Assembly: GCF_000183725.1 (NCBI RefSeq)
Contig: NC_014762.1
Span: forward strand, 124,001 to 188,000
From: Sulfuricurvum kujiense DSM 16994
GTDB taxonomy: Bacteria > Campylobacterota > Campylobacteria > Campylobacterales > Sulfurimonadaceae
Direction: 5' to 3'
Length of the DNA: 64,000 bases
The notes under the pieces are model-generated. The model had not been told where the DNA came from, made no database searches, and was given only the letters and a program-made list of their open reading frames with translations. Below are positions 18,340-27,292 of the stretch, piece after piece. Position 1 is the stretch's first letter, and each line of letters starts with the position of its first letter. A program made the position numbers and the translations under genes.

Positions 18340-18374
18340 TTTTTTTGGTTCCTTTTTTTGCCGGAACAAAAAAA
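18340..18374. terminator. Bidirectional terminator between rarA and metH
   Basis: TTTTTTTG-GTTCC pairs with GGAAC-AAAAAAA around TTTTTTTGCC, with one bulged G. The T tracts on both strands allow termination of rarA (+) and metH (-), whose stops face each other. Confidence 0.7.
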
Positions 18375-18386
18375 GGGACAAGAGAG

Positions 18387-21300
18387 TTAAATATTGTAAT
18401 ACGTCGCTTCTTTGTGATGGACAACGAGCGCCGTCGTACTCTGCTCAGGGTGAATTTGGAACGTTTCACTGAGAGTAATCCCGAACTCTTCAGGACGCAA
18501 CAGATCAAAGATAATACGGCTCGGCTCCAAATCAGGACATGCAGGATATCCGAAACTGTATCGTGCACCCGCATAGCGATTCATGCGGACATCACGCAGG
18601 CTGAACCCTTCGTCATCACTCGCGATATTCAGATCGAGCCGTATTTGTTTATGCGCCACTTCGGCCAGCGCTTCGGCCAGCTCTACCCCAAATCCGTGTA
18701 CCAGATTATATTCCAGATATTCATTGGCTGCGTAGAGCTCTTTTTCATACTCGCTGAATTTGTCCCCGACACTGACACACGTTAGCGGCAATACGTCATC
18801 ACGCGTATGAGTAAAAAAATCACTTAACGCCCGATGTGGTACTTTGCGCTGACGCGGAAATTCGAATACATATTTGGCATTTCCGATCACTTCATCCAGA
18901 GGCTGGCGATTAGCATTTTCATCGATGTTCCATCCGCTGCTCTCATCAAAAATAAGGAGTTCCTGATCGCTGCTTCGAACGGGATAGTAGCCGTAGATTA
19001 TCGTCGGATCAAACAGTCCCCGCTTCACTATCTCACGTTTGATCCGCTCATAGGCCGGATAGACTTTGGTTTCTAAAAGTTTTTTGTATTCATCTACCGG
19101 CATTCCGGCGCGCTTGTATCCCCAGTGCAGTTTAAAGAGGCTTCGTTTATTGATCCATTCACACACCATATCAAAGTCGAGCTGCTCTTTGCGCAATACG
19201 CGACGCCCCCAAAACGGAGGGGTGGGGATTTTAACTTCACGAGAAGGCATTTTCAGCTCATGAAATGGAGGGATGACTACGTCGATAACTTCCTTGACAG
19301 ACTTTTCTACCATATCGCCGCCCAAACGTGTATCAAGCCCTATGCTCGGATCGGCATTGTATTTTTCGATGCGGCTCATCGCGATAACCCCGTCAAACGC
19401 ATCGCGGCAATAAAAGATAGGACCTTGATAAATCGGTCGGCAAAAATCGTCCACGAAGCTACGGGTAAGTGCCGCTCCTCCCAAGAGTACCGGAGTGGTG
19501 ATCCCCATGCCCGCCATTGTCTCCAGATTGTCTTTCATTACTTGGGTCGATTTGACCAGCAATCCCGACATCCCGATAGCGTGGATATCTTTAGACTTCA
19601 TAACCTCGAGGTACTCTTCAAGCTCCGTTTTGATCCCGATATTGATCACTTTGAACCCGTTATTGGAGAGGATAATATCGACGAGATTTTTGCCGACGTC
19701 ATGGACGTCCCCTTTGACGGTTCCGATAACGAGGGTAGTATCGGTATCTTTTTCCTGTTTGGAGAGATACGGGTTGAGATAATCGACCGTCGTTTTCATC
19801 GTCTCGGCACTTTGCAATACGAACGGAAGCTGCATTTTCCCCGATCCGAAAAGTTCGCCGACCACTTTCATCGCATCGATAAGGATCTCATTGACGATTT
19901 TATCGGGACTGATTGTGAGGCGGACTCTTTCGACCAACGGAATCATTCGCTCTTTGTCCCCGTCGAGAAGGAGCTTGGCAATCTTTTCTTCATCACTGAG
20001 CGCTTCATAGGCTTCATCGTTTTTAGAGTTATCGATTGTTTTATCGCTAAAGTGTCCGATAAACTTAAACAGGGACTGATCATCCGGATGGAATAAAAGC
20101 TCTTCACAGATGGCACGGTCCTCTTCGGACATTTTAGAGAGCGGTATGATGTGTTTGACGTTGATGATGACACTCGTCATTCCCGCTTCAATACAATGGT
20201 GTAAAAAGACGCTGTTTAAAAAGACACGGGCATTGGTACTGAGTCCGAATGAGATATTAGAAAGCCCAAGAGTTGAGCCGACATTCGGATATTTGAAATG
20301 GAGCTGCCGGATCGCTTCGAGCGTTTGGATGGCGGCATCACGGTACTCCAAATCTCCGCTTCCCACCGTAAAGGTGAGCATATCAAACATCAGATTGCGC
20401 GGATCGATGCCGTGGCGGTTGACGCACAGATCATAAATACGATCGGCGATACGCATTTTATCCTCGGTGGTTTTCGCCATCCCTTTTTCATCGATAACGA
20501 GACATACAAGCGCCGTTCCGAATTTTTTGGCGAGAGAACAGATAGCGTCTAAACGCTCTTCTCCGTCTTCGAGGTTGACCGAGTTAATGATCGGTTTTCC
20601 GCCGATACATTTGAGTGCCTCTTCCATCGTGTTGACCCGTGTCGCATCGGGCATGAGGGGAAGTGGGATTTTTTGGTTATAGAGCCTCATGACGTGAGAC
20701 ATATCGACCGCACCGTCACGTCCTGCAAATTCGACGTTGACGTCCAAACAGTGGGCGCCGTCGCGCACCTGCGCTTGACCGACACTGAGTGTCCCCTCAT
20801 AATCGCTCGCGATGATGAGTTCGCGAAACGCTTTCGATCCCGTCGAGTTGGAGCGCTCTCCGATCAAGAGCGGAGCAGGGGTCTGGATCAGCTCAACTGT
20901 ATTGAACAGCGATGCGATGGACGGTTTCGTCTCTCCGCTCGGTTTTTTAGGGGCAACCCTGGAGACTTTATCGACCAGTGCACGAATATGCTGAGGAGTC
21001 GTACCGCAGCATCCTCCGAGGAAGCTGACACCGTCGTAATTCAAAAAATCGCGTTGAAGATTGGCAAATTCATCGGGCCCCATCGGATAGTACGAATAGC
21101 CGCCACGGTTTTGGGGCAATCCCGCATTGGCATGCACCGAGATCGGTTTCCCCCATACCTCGGAGAGGGTTCTGACGTGTTTGGCGTATTGCTCCGGTCC
21201 CGTACCGCAGTTGAATCCCAGGCTGATGATATCGAACGGCTCCATTATGGTCGCGATCGTTGCCGCATCGGTTCCGATGAGCATACTTCCCGCTAGCTCG

Positions 21301-21887
21301 ATGGTGACGGAGACCATAATCGGCAGAGCCGTAGTGCGTTCTTTATTGGCCGCTTCGCAGGCGTGCAGAGCCGCTTTGATCTGGAGTGGATCCTGGCAGG
21401 TCTCCAAAAGAAAAATATCGCATCCGCCGTCAATCAGACCGAGACAGCACTCTAGATACCCCTCATACATCTCATCATAATGGATATGTCCCAAAGAGGG
21501 GAGTTTGGTTCCCGGTCCGATGGAACCGAGCACATAACGGGGGTGATCGGAAGTGGAGAATTTATCACACTCGGCTTTACAGACTGCCGCTCCCGCACGG
21601 GAGAGCTCGTAGGCGCGATGACCGATCCCGTATTCATCGAGTACCCAGCTGAAAGCGCCGAAGGTGTTGGTCGTAATCAGATCGGCTCCGGCAGTGAGGT
21701 AGGCGTGAAAAATATCGCTCATGACCTCCGGGCAGGTGACATTAAGAAGCTCGTTGCACCCTTCTAATCCTTCCCAGGCACTTTCAGGGATTTTGTCGGC
21801 ACGCTCTTGAAGCTGTGTTCCCATGGCGCCGTCGATAATAAGGGGACGGCGGGAAATGGTTTCAAGAAGCGTGTTTTTTACCGACAT
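18387..21887 (-). CDS. metH: Cobalamin-dependent methionine synthase
   Basis: The 1166-residue protein has all MetH modules: homocysteine domain (about 1-310) with zinc ligands Cys227, Cys293 and Cys294 (GGCCGTTP), methyltetrahydrofolate domain (about 335-600, LLIGERSNSTGS), helical cap and B12 domain (about 620-850) with the axial ligand His729 in DVHDVGKN, and the SAM-binding reactivation domain (about 870-1166, with YPVRSSDQEL and RYSFGYPACPD). It regenerates methionine in the cytoplasm and needs cobalamin. It is a single-gene unit, divergent from the sensor kinase. Its 5' region of about 100 bases shows no obvious riboswitch. Confidence 0.97.
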   Translation of the reverse strand: MSVKNTLLETISRRPLIIDGAMGTQLQERADKIPESAWEGLEGCNELLNVTCPEVMSDIFHAYLTAGADLITTNTFGAFSWVLDEYGIGHRAYELSRAGAAVCKAECDKFSTSDHPRYVLGSIGPGTKLPSLGHIHYDEMYEGYLECCLGLIDGGCDIFLLETCQDPLQIKAALHACEAANKERTTALPIMVSVTIELAGSMLIGTDAATIATIMEPFDIISLGFNCGTGPEQYAKHVRTLSEVWGKPISVHANAGLPQNRGGYSYYPMGPDEFANLQRDFLNYDGVSFLGGCCGTTPQHIRALVDKVSRVAPKKPSGETKPSIASLFNTVELIQTPAPLLIGERSNSTGSKAFRELIIASDYEGTLSVGQAQVRDGAHCLDVNVEFAGRDGAVDMSHVMRLYNQKIPLPLMPDATRVNTMEEALKCIGGKPIINSVNLEDGEERLDAICSLAKKFGTALVCLVIDEKGMAKTTEDKMRIADRIYDLCVNRHGIDPRNLMFDMLTFTVGSGDLEYRDAAIQTLEAIRQLHFKYPNVGSTLGLSNISFGLSTNARVFLNSVFLHHCIEAGMTSVIINVKHIIPLSKMSEEDRAICEELLFHPDDQSLFKFIGHFSDKTIDNSKNDEAYEALSDEEKIAKLLLDGDKERMIPLVERVRLTISPDKIVNEILIDAMKVVGELFGSGKMQLPFVLQSAETMKTTVDYLNPYLSKQEKDTDTTLVIGTVKGDVHDVGKNLVDIILSNNGFKVINIGIKTELEEYLEVMKSKDIHAIGMSGLLVKSTQVMKDNLETMAGMGITTPVLLGGAALTRSFVDDFCRPIYQGPIFYCRDAFDGVIAMSRIEKYNADPSIGLDTRLGGDMVEKSVKEVIDVVIPPFHELKMPSREVKIPTPPFWGRRVLRKEQLDFDMVCEWINKRSLFKLHWGYKRAGMPVDEYKKLLETKVYPAYERIKREIVKRGLFDPTIIYGYYPVRSSDQELLIFDESSGWNIDENANRQPLDEVIGNAKYVFEFPRQRKVPHRALSDFFTHTRDDVLPLTCVSVGDKFSEYEKELYAANEYLEYNLVHGFGVELAEALAEVAHKQIRLDLNIASDDEGFSLRDVRMNRYAGARYSFGYPACPDLEPSRIIFDLLRPEEFGITLSETFQIHPEQSTTALVVHHKEATYYNI

Positions 21888-21986
21888 AGCAAAGACCTTG
21901 TATTATAAATAATGGCACGATTTTATCCAAAAGGAGCATAAGCGCTTCTAAGGGTGAAAATATAATTCTTTCGATACACTTTAAAC

Positions 21987-24578
21987 ATGAAAAAACTTTT
22001 TTTATTTTTACTCATTTTTACAGTTTCGCTCTGGGGTGTAGAAAAGGTGACTCTACAGTTGCCATGGCTCCATCAGTTCCAGTTTGCCGGATATTATGTT
22101 GCCAAAGAAAAAGGGTATTTCTCGGATGAGGGTTTAGATGTTACCATCTTGGACGCCAATAAGAAAGAGGCATCATTAAAAAGTGTTTTGGACGGTAGGG
22201 CGCAATACGGAGTGGGACACTCTTCGTTGATCGTTAATTATATTAACGGTGCACCGATCGTCCTGATGGCAGCCGCGTATCAATCTTCCCCCATGATTTT
22301 GTTGACACGCAAAGATGCGAATATTACCGGTCCTAAAGATTTAAAGAACAAACGGGTCATGTTAACCGATGATATGGTTCAATGGGCTGAAATTCAGGCA
22401 ATGCTTCGAAGCATCGGTATGAGCACAAAAGATTTGATAGTGCAGCCTCATTCGTATGATTCTATGTCGTTATCCCGTCGTGAAACCGATGCGATGGTCG
22501 CTTATGTTTCAAACGAACCGTTTATTTTAAAACAAGCAGGGTTAGAAACCTATGCAATAGATCCGAAAAACTACGGATTTAATTATTACAGCGATATTCT
22601 ATTTACAAGTAAAGAGGAGACTGTCCGCCATCCTGAACGGGTAGAGGCTTTTTACAATGCGTCAATACAAGGATGGCTCTGGGCGTTTGACCATATCGAA
22701 GAGACAGCCGCACTGATTTATCGAAAGTATAATCCTCAGCATAAATCTCTGGAAGCCTTGATTTATGAGGGGAAAGTCCTCAAAGAACTTGCATTTCGCC
22801 CCAATACCCCTTTTGGAACGATTGATCAGAGCCGGCTGGAGCTTATTGCACAGGGCTATCGGCTTATGGGGGCGGTGAAAGCGATTCCTCCGTTTGAACC
22901 TTTGCTGTATAAGCATGATAAACTGCATTTGAGCGATCAAGAAAAAGAGTGGTTAAAAATGCATCCGGTCATTCGTGTCGGGGTAGATCATAATTGGCCC
23001 CCTATTGAATCGGTTGACGAAAAAGGGAGATATACGGGAATCAGTGCGTCGTATCTGCATTTTCTCGAAAAGCGGCTGGGGGTCCGTTTTGACGTTGATT
23101 ACAGTCGGCCGCTTTGGAGCGATTCGATCCGGGCAGTCAATAACAAAGAACTTGATATGCTCTCGTGTGCCGCAATTGCCGATAATAGAAATGATAAACT
23201 GAGATTCAGCCGTCCGTATTTGAAACAAACGGTGGTCATCGTAACCAATTCAAATGTCGGATACGTTAACGATTTAAATGATTTGAACGGGAAAAAAGTT
23301 GCTGTCGTCCGTTCCTACGCAAGTGAAGAGTATTTACGAACCTATTATCCAAAGATCATTCCGGTTTTAGCCGACAGTTCCCTGGAAGCACTCAAAAAAG
23401 TCGCTTCAGGGGAAGCGTATGCCTGCATCGAAGGGTTAAGTGTCGTGAGTTATTTGATAGAACGGCACAATCTCAAAAATATTAAAGTGGTGGGAGAGAC
23501 GCCGTTTCGATACGAACTCGCTTTTGCCTTTCGCAAGGATTGGGGGATCATGGCCTCAATATCCGACAAAGTACTGGCTTCTGTTACCCCTGCGGAATAT
23601 GAAGAGATACACGGGCACTGGCTTGAGATGAAACACGATGAGCCTGTCAATTATCGTCTAGTATGGGGAATCGCAGGGTTTATGGCTTTATTGTTTTTTC
23701 TGGTGGCTTATAAAAATCACCGATTGGATGTACTGGTACGCCAGCGTACGGGTGAGCTGGAGACGTTTAATCAACGGCTTCAGGATGAAGTTGACAAAGC
23801 GGTTGAAAAAAATCGGAAGCAGGAAAAACTGCTGATGCAGCAGGCCAAAATGGCGGAAATCGGTTCAATGCTTGAATCGATTGCCCATCAGTGGCGCCAG
23901 CCGTTAAATATTCTGGGACTTTCCATGACACGGTTGAATCTGAGTTGTGCTTTGAGTGGGAAAAGCGAATCGGCGAAAGTGATTGAAATCGCTGAAGCAC
24001 AAATTGAATATATGTCTCAGACCATTGACGATTTTCGCAATTTTTTCAAACAGGACCGAAGCCAAATACCTGTGAATATCGCCGCAATGGTTAATGATGT
24101 CGAAGCGTTATTAGGACCTTTGCTTGTTCGTAAAAAAATAACCGTTAAGCATGAAATCGATCCTTTGATTGAAGTACTGGTTTACCCGAATGAACTCAAG
24201 CAGGTGATCATCAATCTGGTCAATAACGCCCGTGAAGCGATTGAACAGCGCCGCGGTAATGAACGGATTATTTATATTCGCTGCGAGAACGATAAGCGCT
24301 ATTGTACGATCAGTATCGAAGATACGGGGGGCGGGATTGATGCGTCGATAATCGACAAGATTTTCGATCCTTATTTTACGACAAAATTTGAATCCCAAGG
24401 GACGGGAATCGGGCTCTATATGGCCAAAATGATTATTGAGAAACATTTTTTAGGGAAACTGAGTGTTTATAACACGAGTAAAGGGGCATGTTTTGAGATT
24501 CGGCTTAATCGTGAGCAAAAAAAGGATACGGAAGAGAATAAAGTGTTGAAGAGAGAAAGTACAGACGGCTCACTGTGA
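21987..24578 (+). CDS. Sensor histidine kinase with NMT1/THI5-like and SBP_bac_3 periplasmic domains
   Basis: The 863-residue protein has a signal peptide (about 1-18), an NMT1/THI5-like solute-binding domain (about 20-235, LPWLHQFQFAGYYVAKEKG), a second type-3 solute-binding domain (about 320-545, VGVDHNWPPIE), one membrane helix (about 557-577), a coiled coil, and a kinase core with phospho-accepting His634 (SIAHQWRQPLN), N-box near 742 (LVNNAREAIEQ) and G-boxes EDTGGGI and GTGIGLYMAK. NMT1-type domains usually bind pyrimidine thiamin precursors or aromatic ring compounds. No response regulator is adjacent. The two stacked binding domains suggest joint sensing of two ligands, or one ligand and a partner protein. 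Confidence 0.88.
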   Translation: MKKLFLFLLIFTVSLWGVEKVTLQLPWLHQFQFAGYYVAKEKGYFSDEGLDVTILDANKKEASLKSVLDGRAQYGVGHSSLIVNYINGAPIVLMAAAYQSSPMILLTRKDANITGPKDLKNKRVMLTDDMVQWAEIQAMLRSIGMSTKDLIVQPHSYDSMSLSRRETDAMVAYVSNEPFILKQAGLETYAIDPKNYGFNYYSDILFTSKEETVRHPERVEAFYNASIQGWLWAFDHIEETAALIYRKYNPQHKSLEALIYEGKVLKELAFRPNTPFGTIDQSRLELIAQGYRLMGAVKAIPPFEPLLYKHDKLHLSDQEKEWLKMHPVIRVGVDHNWPPIESVDEKGRYTGISASYLHFLEKRLGVRFDVDYSRPLWSDSIRAVNNKELDMLSCAAIADNRNDKLRFSRPYLKQTVVIVTNSNVGYVNDLNDLNGKKVAVVRSYASEEYLRTYYPKIIPVLADSSLEALKKVASGEAYACIEGLSVVSYLIERHNLKNIKVVGETPFRYELAFAFRKDWGIMASISDKVLASVTPAEYEEIHGHWLEMKHDEPVNYRLVWGIAGFMALLFFLVAYKNHRLDVLVRQRTGELETFNQRLQDEVDKAVEKNRKQEKLLMQQAKMAEIGSMLESIAHQWRQPLNILGLSMTRLNLSCALSGKSESAKVIEIAEAQIEYMSQTIDDFRNFFKQDRSQIPVNIAAMVNDVEALLGPLLVRKKITVKHEIDPLIEVLVYPNELKQVIINLVNNAREAIEQRRGNERIIYIRCENDKRYCTISIEDTGGGIDASIIDKIFDPYFTTKFESQGTGIGLYMAKMIIEKHFLGKLSVYNTSKGACFEIRLNREQKKDTEENKVLKRESTDGSL

Positions 24579-24595
24579 GCGCAATCTTTGGTTAA

Positions 24596-24676
24596 TTAAT
24601 CCACCATCCAGCGGGCGCGTTTTGATTGACGTAGTTTTTTAACCAATGTTTTTTCTAACGGTGTCAATTTTTCCAT
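24596..24676 (-). CDS. Possible 26-residue small protein
   Basis: On the - strand ATG at 24676 follows AAGGAGACCCAA, a strong ribosome site at good spacing. It encodes MEKLTPLEKTLVKKLRQSKR plus ARWMVD, a basic amphipathic peptide with no membrane segment. It lies in the 240-base gap between the kinase and msrA, opposite in strand to both. No family was recognised. The case rests on the ribosome site and helix-like composition, so it needs expression data. Confidence 0.45.
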   Translation of the reverse strand: MEKLTPLEKTLVKKLRQSKRARWMVD

Positions 24677-24819
24677 TTGGGTCTCCTTATATTTGATTTT
24701 CAAATGCAAGTGTATCGGCGAAAAGTTACGGGACGGTAACTTAAAATGATGAAGCAGCACGCATCCTTCAACACATTTACAGTGGATCGGATAGATAATC
24801 CCTCTAAAAAAGAGTGAAT

Positions 24820-25356
24820 ATGGGAACAATGGAAAAAGCGTTGATCGGGGGCGGATGTTTTTGGTGTATCGAAGCAGTCTATAATCGTGTCATCGGGGTT
24901 CAAAGTGCAATCAGCGGGTATGCGGGGGGTGCACGTAAACATCCGAGTTATGAGCAGGTATGCAGCGGTGCTACCGGACATGCGGAGGTTGTAGAGGTAA
25001 CGTATGATTCTGCCGTTATTTCGTATGAAGAGATTTTAGAGATCTTTTGGGCAATCCATGATCCTACCACTCTTAATGCTCAAGGGGCGGATAGAGGGAC
25101 ACAGTACCGTTCCGTCATCTATTATTACGATGAGGTACAAAAAGAAAAAGCGGAGGCTTCTATTGCTCAGGCGCAAAAAAATTGGACTGATCCGATTGTG
25201 ACCGAACGCTCACCCGCACCGGAATTTTTTGTAGCGGAGGAGTATCATCAAGACTATTACAGCGAGCATCCGACGCAAGGGTACTGTTATGCGGTAATTG
25301 CACCGAAAATTGAAAAGTTTATGAAAAAATTTGGGGATAAAGTCAAAAGGAGCTAA
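24820..25356 (+). CDS. msrA: Peptide methionine sulfoxide reductase A
   Basis: This 178-residue MsrA has the catalytic motif GGCFWC with nucleophile Cys13, followed by GVQSAISGYAGG, GATGHAEVVEVTYD, DPTTLNAQGADRGTQYRS and EYHQDYY of the substrate pocket. It reduces the S-form of methionine sulfoxide in proteins. A GTG at 24814 and an ATG at 24829 are other possible starts; ATG 24820 was chosen because AAAGAG precedes it at normal spacing. No MsrB domain is fused. Confidence 0.95.
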   Translation: MGTMEKALIGGGCFWCIEAVYNRVIGVQSAISGYAGGARKHPSYEQVCSGATGHAEVVEVTYDSAVISYEEILEIFWAIHDPTTLNAQGADRGTQYRSVIYYYDEVQKEKAEASIAQAQKNWTDPIVTERSPAPEFFVAEEYHQDYYSEHPTQGYCYAVIAPKIEKFMKKFGDKVKRS

Positions 25357-25361
25357 AAAGT

Positions 25362-25462
25362 GGCTCTCCCAGATACCTGCGGCACAAAACATGAACGGGT
25401 GTGCTGCTGTATTCCTACCCTGACACGTTGTCCGTCCACACCCTTGCACAGGTCTAGAAGAG
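25362..25462 (-). ncRNA. ffs: Signal recognition particle RNA (small bacterial 4.5S type)
   Basis: The - strand has the SRP domain IV core GTCAGGGTAGGAATACAGCAGCA: a GGAA tetraloop flanked by the invariant GUCAGG and AGCAGC internal-loop strands. The arms GGGTGTG/CACACCC and ACCTGTG/CGCAGGT extend the long hairpin. The RNA starts a few bases after the promoter at 25470-25498 and ends near the T-run by the msrA stop codon. Ends are estimates. Confidence 0.9.
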
Positions 25463-25469
25463 TTGGCGA

Positions 25470-25498
25470 ATTATAGCCGTTTAAACCTGCAAATGCAA
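25470..25498 (-). promoter_or_regulatory. Sigma70 promoter of SRP RNA
   Basis: On the - strand TTGCAT and TATAAT are separated by 17 bases. The predicted start falls about 7 bases further on, at the 5' end of the SRP RNA. Confidence 0.82.
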
Positions 25499-25518
25499 GA
25501 TGGTGCTATAATAAATCT

Positions 25519-26304
25519 ATGATTTATCTAATTACCGCACTCGATGCCGAAGCCAAACCTTTATGGGATCATTACCGTCTCAAACGCGATTCGTCGCTCC
25601 CTTATACCCTTTATCGAAATGATGAGATGACGCTTTTGGTGGGCGGGATCGGTAAAGCCAATACGATGATGGCGCTCAGTGCTCTGCTGGGATGGCGGAT
25701 TCCTGAAACGGGAGATATTTTGATTAATATCGGAATCTGCGGTGCACCCTCAGAGTATACGATCGGCGAAGCCCTTTTGATCCACCAAATCTTTGAGGGG
25801 GAACGGCGCTATTATCCCGATATCCTTTACCCTCATACTCTTCGGGAATCATCGCTCGTGTGTATAAATTCTCCCCAGTCAATAGTCCGCGATTATCCTG
25901 TCGATATGGAGAGCAGCGCCCTCTTTCAGGCCGCATCCCGTTTTTTCAAGCTTCATCAAATGGCATTTATTAAAATAGTATCGGACCATTTTACACCCGA
26001 AAGCGTGACGAAAGAGGGGGCTATGGATCTTGTGCGCTCTCATGTGAAGACCTTGGACGAACTCATACGCAATCTCCAATCGGTTCAAGTCGATTCTTTG
26101 CTGTTTACATCTGAAGAGAGGCAAAAAATTGATGCCTTAAAAGGGCACTTTACCAAAAGTCAGGGGGATGCTCTGGAAGATGCGTTGAACTATTTTCGGC
26201 TAAAAAATCCGGAACAATCCCTCAAAATCGATCATGACATTCCCCATTCCAAACGCGAAAGGAGCCAATTGCTTGAAACACTCATCATTGCCCTCACAGC
26301 CTAA
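25519..26304 (+). CDS. Phosphorylase-superfamily protein (nucleosidase-like)
   Basis: The 261-residue protein begins as a nucleoside phosphorylase/MTAN fold: VGGIGKANTMMALSALL and INIGICGAP are the phosphate/ribose loop region, and DMESSALFQAASRF corresponds to the ME(S/G)xA motif that binds the ribose hydroxyls. The last 70 residues are an added helical segment. Substrate is not known; a purine nucleosidase or a related N-glycosidic cleavage is likely. It overlaps the following SPL-family gene by about 32 bases, so they are translationally coupled, which may tie it to a damaged-nucleobase pathway. Confidence 0.75.
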   Translation: MIYLITALDAEAKPLWDHYRLKRDSSLPYTLYRNDEMTLLVGGIGKANTMMALSALLGWRIPETGDILINIGICGAPSEYTIGEALLIHQIFEGERRYYPDILYPHTLRESSLVCINSPQSIVRDYPVDMESSALFQAASRFFKLHQMAFIKIVSDHFTPESVTKEGAMDLVRSHVKTLDELIRNLQSVQVDSLLFTSEERQKIDALKGHFTKSQGDALEDALNYFRLKNPEQSLKIDHDIPHSKRERSQLLETLIIALTA

Positions 26305-27292
26305 ACTCTTTTCGCATCTTTATATCGAAAGAGGGATATTGGAGCATCCGCAGACCCAAATGATCCGTGTCAAATTTTCCGATTCGCAGGTCATCGTAAT
26401 TGAGCACTACAAAGAGGTTTTTAACCGCTCCGCACAGAGTTTTGCCGCCCAAAGCAGCGCTAAAAAACTGATTTTAGCCCGTAAAGAGGGAAAATTCCTG
26501 CATGAGGGGAGCCAATACAGCGACGGATTCGGAATAAAGCAGTTTTTTTACGCTTCCAGCGTTATGGGGTGCTTATACGACTGCGACTACTGCTATCTTC
26601 AGGGACTGTACCCATCGGCTAACACGGTGTTATTCGTCAATCTCGAGGACGCGTTTGAACAATTGACCCCTTATTTAGGGGAGGATACCCTTGTTGCGAC
26701 CTCGTATGATACCGATACGATGGCCATCGAATCGCTAACACACCAAACAAAAAGTTGGTTGGATTTTGCGGCACAGAATGAAAAGCTTCATCTTGAAATC
26801 CGTACCAAAAGTGCCAATATCAAAGCACTCAAAAATAATATACCCAATGATCGGGTGACATTGGCGTGGACCCTCTCGCCGCAGGAGATAATCGATCGAT
26901 ACGAACACGCTACCCCATCGCTTCAAAAGCGGTTGTCTGCAGTACGCGAAGCGATCCAATTAGGATGGAAAGTACGTCTATGTATCGATCCGGTTATCTA
27001 TACGGAAAACTTCGATAGCCTTTATCCACAACTGATTGAGACAATTTTCGCTACAATTGATCCTGAATCAATCGAGCACCTTACATTGGGGAGTTTTCGA
27101 ATGAGCCAAAGCCATCTTCGTTCCCTCAAAAAACTCCGCCGCAGCGATGTGGCATTTTTCCCCTACACGGTAAAAGATGAGATGGCAACTTATCCCGAAA
27201 CAGTTGAATCGTATATTTTAGAGACTTTGCTGGCAAAAGCAACACAGTATCTACCGCAAGAGAGGATTAGAACATGGCAACGGCAATCGTAA
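26273..27292 (+). CDS. Spore photoproduct lyase family radical SAM protein
   Basis: This protein of about 339 residues has the radical SAM cluster motif Cys100-x3-Cys104-x2-Cys107 in MGCLYDCDYCYLQG, with Tyr and the YLQG sequence typical of the SPL family. Spore photoproduct lyase repairs a thymine dimer in spores; non-sporulating bacteria carry paralogues of unknown substrate. The start was taken as TTG 26273, preceded by AAAGGAGCC; an ATG at 26234 exists without a ribosome site and deep inside the previous gene. It overlaps the upstream phosphorylase and the downstream SDR gene. The family is sure, the reaction is not. Confidence 0.85.
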   Translation: MKHSSLPSQPKLFSHLYIERGILEHPQTQMIRVKFSDSQVIVIEHYKEVFNRSAQSFAAQSSAKKLILARKEGKFLHEGSQYSDGFGIKQFFYASSVMGCLYDCDYCYLQGLYPSANTVLFVNLEDAFEQLTPYLGEDTLVATSYDTDTMAIESLTHQTKSWLDFAAQNEKLHLEIRTKSANIKALKNNIPNDRVTLAWTLSPQEIIDRYEHATPSLQKRLSAVREAIQLGWKVRLCIDPVIYTENFDSLYPQLIETIFATIDPESIEHLTLGSFRMSQSHLRSLKKLRRSDVAFFPYTVKDEMATYPETVESYILETLLAKATQYLPQERIRTWQRQS

